Positions 34,926 to 45,506 of a DNA stretch of 64,000 nt are shown one piece after another (position 1 is the first letter of the stretch; each line of letters begins with the position of its first letter). The notes under the pieces are model-generated. The model made no database searches. It was not told the DNA's origin and saw nothing but the letters and a program-made list of their open reading frames with translations. The DNA is taken from NCBI GenBank assembly GCA_958298945.1, contig OY282607.1, positions 49,825,020 to 49,889,019 of the forward strand, written 5' to 3'. This stretch comes from Atherix ibis. Its lineage: Eukaryota; Arthropoda; Insecta; Diptera; Athericidae. Both the position numbers and the translations under genes were made by a program.

Positions 34926-37084
34926 TTGAAAGTGTTAGTTGTAAAGGATTATTTTTTGGACTAGAAAATAGATGTAAGAAAAAATCCTCCTAAATATACA
35001 TATTTAAACTGTTCAAGTTTTTTGTGAAATTTGAGAAAAGGTCGTAGTCTTTTTATTTTTATAAACTTTTTATTATATATTATATGCACTCAACATTTTT
35101 TATAATCACTTTGTAAATAAATTATTGTAACAACTTCATTTAAATTCCACGAACAATAATATTAATAAAAACTAATTTCACTAATAAAGGATTCATTAAT
35201 TCTTAGACTTAATGAAATATGTTAACATGTTATTTTCTTAAAAATTAATTACATGATAACTCGACAACTCACAAAAAAAATTAGGTAAACTTATTTATTC
35301 ACATCTAACCTTACTTAAGTACTATATACACTGTAGGCACCAGCATACTACAGGTGGCAATTGACCCATCTAAGGAAAACATTTCTTTTTTTGGTTCAAA
35401 GCTTTAATTTTTGCAATTCTCTAGTTTAAATTTAATTGTAATCTCGGTTCTATTAGTATAATTTATATCAGTTTTATTTTCCCAAAATATTCCAGTTTAT
35501 CAAAAACCTTCTTAATATGCAGTACTGTTATTTTACATATTTAAAAATGTCTCAGATAGATTTTATAAAAAAACAGCAATTCAATGACCCATTAATGACT
35601 AATAGACTGATATTTGGTATTTATACTTCCTCTCGGTTATACAATATAATACTCTTTAATATTTAAAATAATAACGATCTATGTTTTTTCCGTAAATATT
35701 TCAACCACTCCTCGTAATAACCTTAATTTTTACGAAATATATAAAACAGAAAGTTCTAATGATTTATTTATCAGATAATTAAATAGAAAACTGTCATATT
35801 GATTTATAATTTTTTTTATTCCGGCATATTAATATTCGAAAATGATTATAATAGTAAATCAATGTACGTTTCTATAACATTATATTTATTCACTGAGAAT
35901 GATTTTACAAACGTGTCTATAAATAATTGAGCAATTATCACTTCAATACTAACCAAATTTGAACATATAATAATACTAAACTAATATGTACTGAACTAGA
36001 AGAAATATGTACTGGACTCTAACCATACGCACGTAATTACTTGTCTATGATTTAACAATATTTTGACATAATTCTATTTTCTAACTATTTATTGCGACTC
36101 ACTTCTATAATTATTTTCGTGTCAATCCCCTTATAGAATACTACCGAAAAAAGCTGGAAGTAGAAATTTCGAAAAGATTTTCATTCGTTTTTTGATTGGG
36201 TACGGAATGTTACTATCGAAATAAGAAAACTTTCAATGCACTTTCGTGTTAGTTTCGAATCATCATCATCGTTGTGAAATTTTATTTTTGCTTAAGGCCA
36301 GACGACAACTATTGATTTGGTATTTACGAGCAAAACTTACTATGGATATACAAAGATTTCTGATAATGACATTGTCAGCATGAAGGCGATAAATTGATAT
36401 CCGTACGATACGTGTTTTCTGAAAATAAGTTTGCCCTTTTCGACGATAACTATCGACTAGTGAAACTAACTTAAAATAATCCAAACAAAATTTATTTGAT
36501 TTAACTCAATTTTATCTATTTTTTTATCATTTAAATCGAATTATATTTTTATAAGAGCTCTCTGGAGTGATAAATGGCTAACGTGGACATAATGTTGATG
36601 TTACAAATTTTATTATTTATGATCAAAAACATAATAATTTTATTTTTAAATATTAACAATACTATATAGAAGCAATATTTGAAACTGTATAAAATAATTT
36701 ACTAAGTATTATAAGATTTTACGAATATTTCCAGACAAGTACTAACCTTTTTCTTTTTTGAAAAATTATCCTAGTAAATTGTATTGTAAGTTTGCATACC
36801 TATTTTTTAAAAATGTGGCATACGTTTCAAAAAAAAAAAATGCGTATAAAATATCTTGTTAAAAAAGACAGACATGTCTAATAAAATGTAGTAAAATTGA
36901 GGATTCCAGAACTTGAAAAACCGTGTGAGAAAATATATGTTGTTCTAAAAAATCGTGTAAAAAAGTAATAATGTAAATTCATGTTTTATTTAGTATTTAT
37001 ACATATGTTTTTTATAAAAAAAATAAAGTTAATAACAGAAAAATTTTGTTCCATAAGAATACACATATTTAAAAAAAAAATTCA
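34926..37084. other. AT-rich intergenic, no gene seen
   Basis: Nothing was recognised on either strand. Short open frames (for example 36266-36484 minus) have no motif. Confidence 0.5.
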
Positions 37085-39684
37085 AATTCAAATACAAACG
37101 CATAGACATTGCACTGATTACAGAAACTCACTTTACGTCCAGGTCGTTTTTTTGCTATACGTGACTATAAAACATACAGAACTAACCATCCAGACAACAC
37201 AGCACACGGTGGAACTGCCATCCTTATTAGAAATTCCTTAAATCATTCCTTCCACTCACAAACTGCCACCGAATCCCTTCAGTCAATAGTTATTACCCTT
37301 CAATGTAAATCCTTTACCTTTAACGGTGCATCTGTTTATTGTCTTCCAAATAAAAAATTAACTCCCATACAATTTGATTCCTTCTTTAAATCAATTGGAA
37401 AATCCTTCATCGCGGGAGGAGATTATAATGCCAAGCACCCTAAATGGGGTTGCCGTGTTTCGAATCCCCGAGAAAAGATTCTCCAAGAACTCCTCTCCCA
37501 TACCACTCTTGAGGTCCTATCTCCACATATTGGCAGACCAGTGCCAGAAACCTTCTCGATATTCTAGACTATTTCATAACCACACCCATACATTCCATTA
37601 ATACTTCCATAGATACACTCCTTGACCTGAATTCCGACCATTCCCCTGTTCTCCTAACACTAGACACTTCTCCTTCCTTAAAATCCTATCCTGCCAAACT
37701 TGTAAATGGGAAAGTTGATTGGGACATTTTCAGACAGAACTTAGACCAACAGATTCATTTACAACAAAGCCTAAAGAACGTACAAGAAATAGACGATGCT
37801 GTAAACGACTTGACTGTTTGCATACAGAACTCAATCACTAACGCCCACATAACTCATAACAAACCATCCATACGAGAACATGACTATAATCTTCGCAGCT
37901 TGATAAGCGAGAAACGTCGAGCCAGGGCCCAGTGGCAAAGTTCAAGAATGCCAAAAGAAAAAACTGAACCAACTACAACGAGAACTGAAACAAGAAATAA
38001 TTAATTATAACAACGAACGATTTACTGAATACACAGAATCACTGACAACTAATAAGTCACTCTGGACAGCTACCCGACGAATTCTCAAATACAAAACCGC
38101 TACACACCCGCTCCGGAAGACCGACGGAACCTGGGCAAAAACAGATAAACAGAAAGCCGACATCTTCGGCAAACACTTAGAAAACATCTTTAAACCTCAC
38201 GAAGATTTCCAAGACATTCTGCATGACGAACAACTATTCCGACAAATATCAACTCAGTTGCCCATAAGTCCACCTCCTAAGTTTTTCACTCCTTCCGAAG
38301 TTAAATTCACAATAGAACACCTTTCCAATAAAAAAGCCCCAGGATATGACCTAGTAACTTCAGAAATCCTGAAACAAATTTCCAAAAAAACCCTCGTCTT
38401 TATAACCTATGAGTATATTTATAATAGTATCCTCCGCACATCATTTTTTCCTTCCCTGTGGAAGTTTTCCATAATTAAGATTCTCCCAAAACCCAATAAG
38501 CCCAAAAACCTTCCTACTTCATATAGACCTATAAGCCTCCTTCCCATGTTATCAAAAATCCTAGAACAAATAATCCTAAAACGCCTTTATCCTATTTTTG
38601 AAACCGAGGGTGTCATTCCTCAGCATCAGTTTGGATTTCGACCTGAGCATTCCACTATCCAGGAGTGTCATCGCGTAGTCGACTACATTGGGTGTTCGCT
38701 ACAGTGAAAGGAATACTGCCCAGGAGTGTTTCTTGACATTTCGCATGCTTTCGACCGTGTATGGCACCCTGGCTTGCTTTGGAAGTTGCAGCGGGTCCTA
38801 CCCTCGAGTTATTTCCACATCCTTAAATCTTATCTCTCAGACCGATATTTTCAGATAGCTAAAAATATGGAGTACTCTGACATTTATCCAATTTCCGCCG
38901 GTGTCCCTCAAGGAAGTATCCTATGTCCTATCCTATACAACATTTATACCCATTACATTCCTTGCCACAACAACATCCTAACCGCAACATATGCTGACGA
39001 TACAGCCATCCTGACATATCACAAAGATCCTTCCATTGCCATTAGTATCCTACAGAACCATTTCCACTTCTTAGAAACTTGGTTCAAAAGGTGGAGAGTG
39101 AAGGTAAATGAGCAAAAATCTGCTCATTTAACTTTCACACTCTGCCGAGAACAAATTCCCGACATAACCCTAAACGGCAGTATTATTCCACAAAAAAAAT
39201 AGCGTACGTTACCTTGGACTTATATTCGACAAACGGTTAACCTGGAACCTTCATACGAAAACTAAACGACGTGAACTTAACGGACGATACAAACAATTAT
39301 TACGTCTCCTAGACAGTAAATCAAAACTTACAACAACAAGTAAACTATTACTATACAATACGGTTCTGAAACCAATATGGACACATGGTCTAGAACTTTG
39401 GGGTTCGACTAAGCATTCCAACTCCCTACAAGGTCCAATCCCTACAATCCCGAATCCTTCGTAAAATTGTCAATGCCCCCTTTTATGTGCGAAACACTAT
39501 TATCCACCGTGACCTAAATGTTCCATTTGTTCGCGAACTATGCATCTCCCGATATAAAAAATTCCATTCGCACCTATCCTTCCACCCTAATCCTTTAGGA
39601 AGGGAACTTTTCACTCCCACCCTTCCAGTATACACCCATCGACGTTTAAAACGGCGATGGCCGAGAGATTCTTTAAAATTATAA
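37085..39684 (+). pseudogene. Jockey ORF2 endonuclease/reverse transcriptase, broken
   Basis: Domains in order are: an apurinic-type endonuclease with IALITETHF (about 37110) and GGDYNAKHPKWG (37415-37450), later LNSDHSPVLL in a shifted frame; then the RT with KKAPGYDLVTSEIL, YRPISLLPMLSKILEQ, HQFGFRPEHST, GVFLDISHAFDRVWH (motif A), SAGVPQGSILCPILYN (motif B) and TYADDTAIL (YADD at 38990-39001). The C-terminal ISRYKKFHSHL ends near 39684. Lesions include a 2-base insertion near 37565, one extra A in an A run near 37960, TGA at 38705-38707 (likely from CGA) and an A-run frameshift near 39200. 38008-38704 and 38708-39202 are long open stretches in one frame, so decay is moderate. Confidence 0.88.
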
Positions 39685-39838
39685 AATAAAATTACCCTCT
39701 TCTGAGGTAACATCGATGGGTGTTTTCCTCCACATGTCTTCATGTCCTTGTATATTCCCGTAAAAAATCTGCTTGTTACTAGCATAAGTAGTTCTAGATA
39801 TCATTTAAAATAAAAAAAAAAAAAATAAAAAAAAAAAT
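37085..39838 (+). mobile_element. Jockey-clade LINE, 5'-truncated, with poly-A tail
   Basis: This is the largest retrotransposon in the window. Homology begins within the endonuclease (about 37085) and runs through the RT and C-terminal region to an A-rich tail (about 39810-39838). There is no ORF1 (gag-like) region, so it is 5'-truncated. No target-site duplication could be identified. Fragments of the same or closely related families occur at 11.5, 20.2, 26.0, 34.1, 41.6 and 62.6 kb. Confidence 0.88.
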
Positions 39839-39899
39839 TAAAATACCAAACAACAAAGAGCTTTGGTATTTGGTATTTAAATTTGAAAGACACATTACC

Positions 39900-40060
39900 A
39901 TAAAAATCATTGAAAAAATCCTGGCTAGACAATCCAGCATGCTTTCCGAGCTGGTAGCGGAACCCATTCGCTCCTATTTCAATTAAATGACACTATTCAT
40001 CATTTCTCTGGATTTTCAGAAGGCATACAACCGAATCTCTCTACACGGGAGTTTAGTACA
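39900..40060 (+). pseudogene. LINE reverse transcriptase relic (palm motif A)
   Basis: The plus strand reads KILARQSSMLSELVAEPIRSYFN, a stop, then TLFIISLDFQKAYNRISLHG. This resembles the RT segment ending in (I)SLDFQKAYDRV (motif A) of L1- or Tx1-like LINEs rather than jockey. The frame stays open to 40538 but I recognise nothing RT-like beyond 40060. A GC-richer block at 40310-40385 does not match it. Moderate to low certainty. Confidence 0.5.
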
Positions 40061-41089
40061 GTTGGCTAATTGGGTTGTGGATAATTCTACCTTATGCCTT
40101 CTTAAATCATCTAGGCAGCTCAAAATTGAAAATAGTATTTGTTTTCTGGAAGTAATAAGATGGGTTAATGCCATTTATAATTTGATAAATCTTCTAGTTA
40201 GTAGACAAAGTACCATCAAGCAAGCTGAGACAATCCGAATAACGAGCGCCATACTTGAAGGTACTTTACTAATTTACCTTATATCTTGCATTGGTATTTC
40301 AGCTACTACAACCCGACGGCTGCCGGTGGTGGTAAACCGTTGCATCCGGTTGGCCAATGGCACTCACCGGACCTCGCCAGTTGGATATATATTAATTGAA
40401 ACAGGACATACATTCATACTTGATTATATAAAAAATGTCCAAATTATTTTTTTTTTCAAAAATTTAACTGACAATTATATTTCCTGTCAAAGGAAAATTT
40501 CCTCCACCCTTTATCCTACATTGCGTCCCTACTTATAGACGATCTATTCAGTAATCTTTTTTTGCGTGAGCCTAATGGGATAGAAAAAGGAAACTAATCT
40601 GCTTCTATACAGGAAACTTTTCTTGCAAAAGTTTAATGAGATGAAAAGTGGCAATTCTACCTATTTGCAGATGCGGCTGTGGACGGCTGTTTATGTGAGG
40701 CAACATAAGATATTTTTTCTTTTAGGGCAGCATCCTATTATTGCGAACTTTTAATAACCATCGTGTAAAAACATTTTCATTTACACTGATTTGCTCTTGC
40801 AATCAATGCTATTATGGGTATATAGAGCAACCCCATCATGTATCATATTCACTATATTTTGGTTAAAAATAAACATAGGACTTTATTGAGTTCCACATGT
40901 TTTAAGAAATGAGCGGGCAGACTTGATGACATAATTTACACTCCATCGAACAACATTTATGGCCATACTTGACGTGCCTCAGCTGCTCACCAAGTTGCAA
41001 ACTCAATGAAGGAAGGGGGGGAGGGGTGGTTGTTAGCAGATTAAAAATCTGGCTTTTCAGAAACACCTTTCTCTCAAAACATTGGAATC
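40061..41089. other. Unassigned, partly GC-richer DNA
   Basis: A plus-strand frame stays open to 40538, but its content after 40060 has no motif I recognise. 40310-40385 is much more GC-rich than its surroundings (CGACGGCTGCCGGTGGTGGT and onward), so it may be a separate insertion. The rest is AT-rich. Confidence 0.4.
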
Positions 41090-41350
41090 ACTCGTTTTGT
41101 CCTATATATTCAGAAACCCATCCAAAATTCCGAGCAAGCAGACTGCGCAAGACTAGAAATTGGTCATACTGCGTTTACACACGACTTCCGATTTAATAAC
41201 CTTCAATCGCCCATCTGCCAAAACTGCGGAGTTCCCCATGCAATTTTAAAACATCCGCAGTGTTGCTGTACCTTAGATTTTTTCTGCCGTAGGATTCCTC
41301 CTATCTCAGTGCTACTTGACTATCCGCTTTATTTCTCCTAAACCACTGAG
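41090..41350 (+). pseudogene. LINE RNase H/zinc-knuckle C-terminal relic
   Basis: The plus strand reads RASRLRKTRNWSYCVYTRLPI. It resembles the L.RLR.GHTRLTH..L motif at the end of LINE RNase H-like domains. It is followed, in shifted frames, by NCGVPHAILKHPQCCC, comparable with the PPxCxxCG...V.H.L..C knuckle. Both parts are in the expected order but heavily decayed. The element probably belongs with the relic at 39900-40060, but that link is a guess. Confidence 0.5.
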
Positions 41351-41559
41351 GTCTTATTAACAAAATATAAATTAAACTCTCATTTCTACCCTAACTGACT
41401 GTTACATCTTATAAACTTGTACTAAATACTAACTCTAAATAGATCGTTACACTGAAGCAGGATAATAACAAGAGGATTATAGTGAGAGGAAAATCTGGAA
41501 TGAAATATTCATAACGAGGAACACATAATTTATGGACAAAGGAAACATCCAGGTTCAGA

Positions 41560-42060
41560 TGGATAACTTTGGTACGAACATAGAATGGAGCATGAAGGAT
41601 TCTCTGGAGGATTTAAGATTAGAAGGATTGGAGGAGAGAATAATTGGCACGCCTAATAGAACTCAATAGTTCAAATCCGTTTTGAAATTGTGTTTTAGAT
41701 TAAAAGTTTGTTTTTTAATGTCAGTTTTGATTAGTTATCCAGTAGTCCAAGTAGTAGTCGATAACATCTGTTAAGTTAAAGTATTTTTGATTTCGTGTGA
41801 GAATTCTAAGTAAGCCGTTTGTCTAAGTATAGTTCCAGGTAAAGACTTGTTTATTTTTTGGTCGAATGTTGTTGTCATTAAGGTATACTATATATTGGAG
41901 TCGAATTGAAGAATTGCGGTATCGTCTACATAGGTGGAAGTCATTGTTTTGGGATTAGTTGGGATGTCAAAAGTATAAATATTATATAGGTGTGGACCAA
42001 TAATATTCCCTTGAGGTACACCACTGTAATAGAGTATATTTCAGAATTTTCTGCATTAAC
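41560..42060 (-). pseudogene. Jockey-like reverse transcriptase fragment, minus strand
   Basis: On the minus strand, from about 42030, the sequence reads SGVPQGNIIGPHLYNIYTFD (motif B) and then TSTYVDDTAILQF (motif C with Val for Ala, YVDD). Further downstream, after stops, comes SKLTLKNKLLI, equivalent to SKLTTTSKLLLYN of the 37-39 kb element, running to about 41560. Several stops and frameshifts. Confidence 0.78.
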
Positions 42061-42331
42061 TGTAACGGTGAAAATTATAAATACAAGATTGAAATTTACT
42101 TTAGAACTCTGTGGTAGGTCCGAAGAATTTCTGAAGAAATATTTGATGAACTAATGAGTTATAACTTTCTTTAGATGGGTCATATGGAAAAAAGTTCTTC
42201 TATTCTTTAAAAGGAAAGCAAAGATGTATAGTAGCTATTTGAAAAAATTATAATTTGGAGTTGTGTATTATATAAAGGCTTTCATTCTATCTAAAAAAGG
42301 GAATCATTAAAGATCGCATAATGTGTAATTT

Positions 42332-42378
42332 AATATCCGTACTAAAATATGAAAATTTTATGTTTTAGTACGGATATT
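42332..42378. repeat. Inverted repeat, 19-bp arms, one mismatch
   Basis: AATATCCGTACTAAAATAT (42332-42350) pairs with 42360-42378 with one mismatch. The 9-base loop is GAAAATTTT. Confidence 0.88.
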
Positions 42379-42602
42379 TTTATTAAATTATTTTGGGATT
42401 CGTATTAGAATAAGTAATTTGTAAAAAAAAGTGTTTGTCCTTTTTTTTATCGTATTATTTCAAAATGGTGTAAAAAAAGAGATTGGTGTACAAATTATAT
42501 ATAGATTCGAACTCGAACGAATCGTATAAATGAATACGAGATTTACGAGGGTCGTTCAATAAGTCCTTAGAAAAAAAAAACTGTTTTTAAAAAAAAAAAA
42601 TT

Positions 42603-43652
42603 TTATTTTTCAACATAATCTCCTTTTAGCTTTATACACTTTTCCAACCGTTTTTCCAAAATTTTTATCCCGTCCAAAAAATATGATTTCGGAAGTTCTG
42701 CAAAATACTCATCCGTTTGAGCAATAACGTCCTCGTTGGAAGTGAACCGTCGTCCGCCAAGCCATTTCTTCAGATTGGGGAAAAGAAAATAGTCACTCGG
42801 GGCCAAATCTGGTGAATAAGCGGGATGCTGCAACAATTCCATTCTCAATTCCACAATTTTGGCCATGGAAACAGCGCAGGTGTGCACACGCGCATTGTCC
42901 TGATGCAAGAGGATTTCTTTCTTCTTCAGATGGGGGCGTTTCTCTTTGATTTCCTCGTTCAACTGTTGCAATAACGACGCGTAATACGCTCCTGTTATTG
43001 TTTTTCCTTTTTCCAAGTAGTCGATAAAAATGATGCCCTGCGAATCCCAAAAGACCGTGGCCATCACCTTGCCGGCCGATGGCACAGTTTTTGCCTTCTT
43101 CGGAGCCCGTTCACCCTTGAAACTCCACTGTGATGACTGTCTCTTCGTTTCTGGAGTGTAGTAGTGTATCCAGGTTTCGTCCACAGTGACATATCGACGA
43201 AGAAATTCGGCAGGATTGCGATGAAAGAGTGCCAACATAGCCTCAGAGTCCACTACACGATTGCGCTTATTCTCCTCTGAGAGCAAACGCGCCACCCATC
43301 TTGCCGAAATTTTTTTCACAGACAATTTTTCATGCAAAATTGAAGCGACTGTACCTTGTGATATGCCCGTGGCCTCAACTAATTCGCGCACTTTAATTCG
43401 CCGATCGTTCAAAATCAGATCGTGGATTTTGTCGATGATTTCAAGAGTAGACACCTCAACTGGGCGCCCTGAACGATGTTCATCTTTTGTGGATGAACGG
43501 CCACGTTTAAATTCATTCACCCAATTGTAAACCGTCGCAAACATAGGTGCAGATGTGCCATGAACTGCATCCAACTCGGCTTTGATTTCTTTCGGGCTTA
43601 AGCCTTTCAACTGGAGATGTTTGATGACAGCCCTAAACTCGCTTTTTTCCAT
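42603..43652 (-). CDS. Mariner (irritans-type) transposase, intact frame
   Basis: This 349-codon frame runs from ATG 43650-43652 (MEKSEFRAV) to TAA at 42603-42605. The frame stays open a few codons upstream of this ATG, but MEKSE matches the usual mariner start. Residues 1 to about 110 form the paired helix-turn-helix DNA-binding region. The linker reads WVARLLS (about 119-125) where the family has WVPHEL and copy 1 has WVPRLLS, so Pro is replaced by Ala. The D,D34D nuclease has VDETWIHYY (Asp158), HQDNARVH (Asp252) and YSPDLAPSDYFLF (Asp287), with 34 residues between the last two. GDYVEK ends the protein. Such enzymes bind the inverted ends and cut and paste the element into TA. All catalytic residues are present; the linker change could reduce activity. 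Confidence 0.95.
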   Translation of the reverse strand: MEKSEFRAVIKHLQLKGLSPKEIKAELDAVHGTSAPMFATVYNWVNEFKRGRSSTKDEHRSGRPVEVSTLEIIDKIHDLILNDRRIKVRELVEATGISQGTVASILHEKLSVKKISARWVARLLSEENKRNRVVDSEAMLALFHRNPAEFLRRYVTVDETWIHYYTPETKRQSSQWSFKGERAPKKAKTVPSAGKVMATVFWDSQGIIFIDYLEKGKTITGAYYASLLQQLNEEIKEKRPHLKKKEILLHQDNARVHTCAVSMAKIVELRMELLQHPAYSPDLAPSDYFLFPNLKKWLGGRRFTSNEDVIAQTDEYFAELPKSYFLDGIKILEKRLEKCIKLKGDYVEK

Positions 43653-43726
43653 TGTTATGCACAAATAAATGTCGTTAACTTTAATCGACTATAGAAATTG
43701 ACCTACGCTATGGATCGAGCTGAAAT

Positions 43727-43803
43727 TTTGACAGTTTTCCTGTCGATAATGTTACTTACAAAAAATCTTTGACAGCTTTCCTGTCGATAATGTTACTTAC
43801 AAT
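43727..43803. repeat. 41-bp-period tandem repeat upstream of the transposase
   Basis: TTTGACAGTTTTCCTGTCGA and the following TAATGTTACTTACAA are repeated 41 bp later with one substitution (CTTT for TTTT). The repeat lies between the start codon and the right inverted end of the intact family A mariner. Copies 1 and 2 carry only one unit here, so this is a private change. Confidence 0.85.
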
Positions 43804-43866
43804 CTTTACCGACACTACAAGCGCAATTTCTCGGATTTTCTAAGGACTTATTGAACGACCCTCGTA

Positions 43867-44567
43867 TCAATCTCATAGCTATAAAGAATTTTATTGTAAA
43901 TAAAATCATACGAATTTATAATTCCTCTTTATTCTTTCAAAATAATAATGATTTTTGTAATTATTACACATATTTACAAAATTTTTAAAAGCCTTGTAAT
44001 ATTCTCTTCTCTTCTCTTATCTTCTTTGTTTTATTCTTTTGTCTTAAATTTATTCAAAATAATCGCCACTACTCTACATCAAAAAGAAATTCATCTTACT
44101 AATTCTTATTCATCTCATTATAAGAAGCAGATTTCTTGACATTCTCTTTCAATTTCTATAGCCCGTTTCCGCACCTACCCATACATAGATTGGAAACTAT
44201 CGTTTGGTGGGGTATTAAGAATATACGCAAGTATCAATCCATTCATTGGTAGGAAACTTTTCTACCAATAAATGGGTTTTTAGTTGCGTTGAAACCCATT
44301 CATTGATAGGAAAAAAATTGCATGGGCTTTGTTGTTATTGACGAATACAATTAATGATAATTAATGATCGAACTTAATTCGACCTATTTCACTGTTATTC
44401 GAGTTAAAACATCTGCGATCTCTATTGTGAATTCTTTCCTTTACGACGGAGATTTGTGAGTAAATGAAATGGAGGTTAAGATTGCAATTGGTATTTGCAT
44501 TTAATGGAATACAATCACCTTCACTGATACCAAGCAACCTTCAAATTTTTTTGTGGACAATATAATA
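43867..44567. other. AT-rich intergenic with short repeats
   Basis: There is no coding match. The short phrase CCATTCATTGGTAGGAAA recurs in direct and inverted forms around 44238-44310 (three partial copies). Confidence 0.5.
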
Positions 44568-44625
44568 ATAAGCCGATTATATTGAATCAAGTAAATATTT
44601 ACTTGATTCAATATAATCGGCTTAT
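44568..44625. repeat. 58-bp perfect palindrome
   Basis: The 29 bases 44568-44596 (starting ATAAGCCGATTATATTGAAT) are followed without any spacer by their exact complement (44597-44625). The right arm leads straight into a set of tandem repeats at 44613-44708. Confidence 0.93.
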
Positions 44626-44708
44626 ACGAGCATCTTGAGATAGGCTTATACGAGCATCAACATAATCGACTTATACGAGCATCTTGAGATACGAGCATCT
44701 TGAGATAT
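44613..44708. repeat. Irregular tandem repeats (TTATACGAGCATCTTGAGAT)
   Basis: The phrase (ATAATCGGC)TTATACGAGCATC(TTGAGAT) occurs four times in 96 bp in full or shortened form (about 44613, 44642, 44663 and 44692). It overlaps the right arm of the perfect palindrome. Confidence 0.88.
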
Positions 44709-44957
44709 GAATTTGTTGATCAGTTCGTATGTCAAGTACTTGCAATTATCTCCTTTATTAAATAAATGTCAATTATCCCTACCTAAAAACTAAAGATATT
44801 GTGATAACTTTTATCACATTGTTGACTATGATAAACAACATATCATGTTCGAAAATTCGATTTCTGAAGAATTCCTACCAAATTTTAGAATAATCATACC
44901 CACCTTACCCATAATTTTGCTTTGAAAGCAACAATCGATCCTGTTTACAATTTCATC

Positions 44958-45506
44958 ATGGAGAGATATACGCAAGAACAACGTTTACAAATTATTCAAT
45001 TTTATTATCAAAATAATCGTTCTCCAAATGCAACTTTTCGTGCGCTGGTGCGAAGAAAATCCACAAATTATTCATGAGCACTCATTGCATTCACCTAAAT
45101 TGACAGTTTGGTGTGGTTTTTGGTCTGGTGGAATCATCGGTCCGTACTTCTTTCGAAATGAAGCTGTCAATGGAGAGCGGTATAGATCGATGATAACCAA
45201 CTGTTTATGGCCGAAATTGGAAGAAGTTGATCTTGACAACATCTGGTTCCAACAAGACGGGGCTACGTGCCACACAGCACGTGCAACAACCGAATTATTG
45301 CGAGAAAAGTTTGGAGATTCGATTATTTCAAGAAACTGTGACATTAAATGGCCTCCAAGAAGTTGTGATTTAACACTATTAGACTATTTCTTGTGGGGTT
45401 ATTTGAAGTCATTGGTCTTTAGCAATAAACCAGACTCTCTTCAAGCTTTAGAAGTTAATATTGAACGTGCTATTCATGACATACGACTTGATTTAGTGGC
45501 AAAAGT
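44958..45506 (+). pseudogene. DD41D (rosa-type) transposase, internally deleted, copy B
   Basis: ATG 44958 starts MERYTQEQRLQIIQFYYQNN, a normal N-terminus for this group. After about 30 codons (TFRAL) the sequence jumps to WCEENPQIIHEHSLHSPKL in another frame, so the DNA-binding domain and first catalytic Asp are deleted. The rest is open: VWCGFWSGGIIGPYFF, VNGERYRSMI, WFQQDGATCHTARATTELLR and WPPRSCDLTLLDYFLWGYLK. From the Asp at 45256-45258 to that at 45382-45384 there are 41 residues, which is the DD41D spacing of the rosa group. The frame runs into unrelated mariner DNA at about 45506, before the family C-terminus. No inverted ends were found. Confidence 0.85.

Larger units (their letters stand above)
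42546..43864 (-). mobile_element. Family A mariner, copy 3, structurally complete
   Basis: The element is 1319 bp. It has perfect 29-bp inverted ends (CGAGGGTCGTTCAATAAGTC then CTTAGAAAA) and TA at 42544-42545 and 43865-43866. It carries one uninterrupted transposase frame with about 57 bp between the left end and the stop codon and about 210 bp between the start codon and the right end. A 41-bp-period tandem duplication lies in the 5' untranslated part (about 43727-43803). This is the only mariner in the window with ends and gene all intact, so it is a candidate autonomous copy. Confidence 0.95.

Noticed and set aside
42603..43652. Possibility that the intact transposase is a domesticated host gene
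   Set aside because: It still has perfect inverted ends, TA flanks and decayed sister copies, so it is a transposon copy, not a domesticated gene.
44560..44710. CRISPR-like repeat array
   Set aside because: Repeats are irregular, without unique spacers of constant length, and the genome is eukaryotic.
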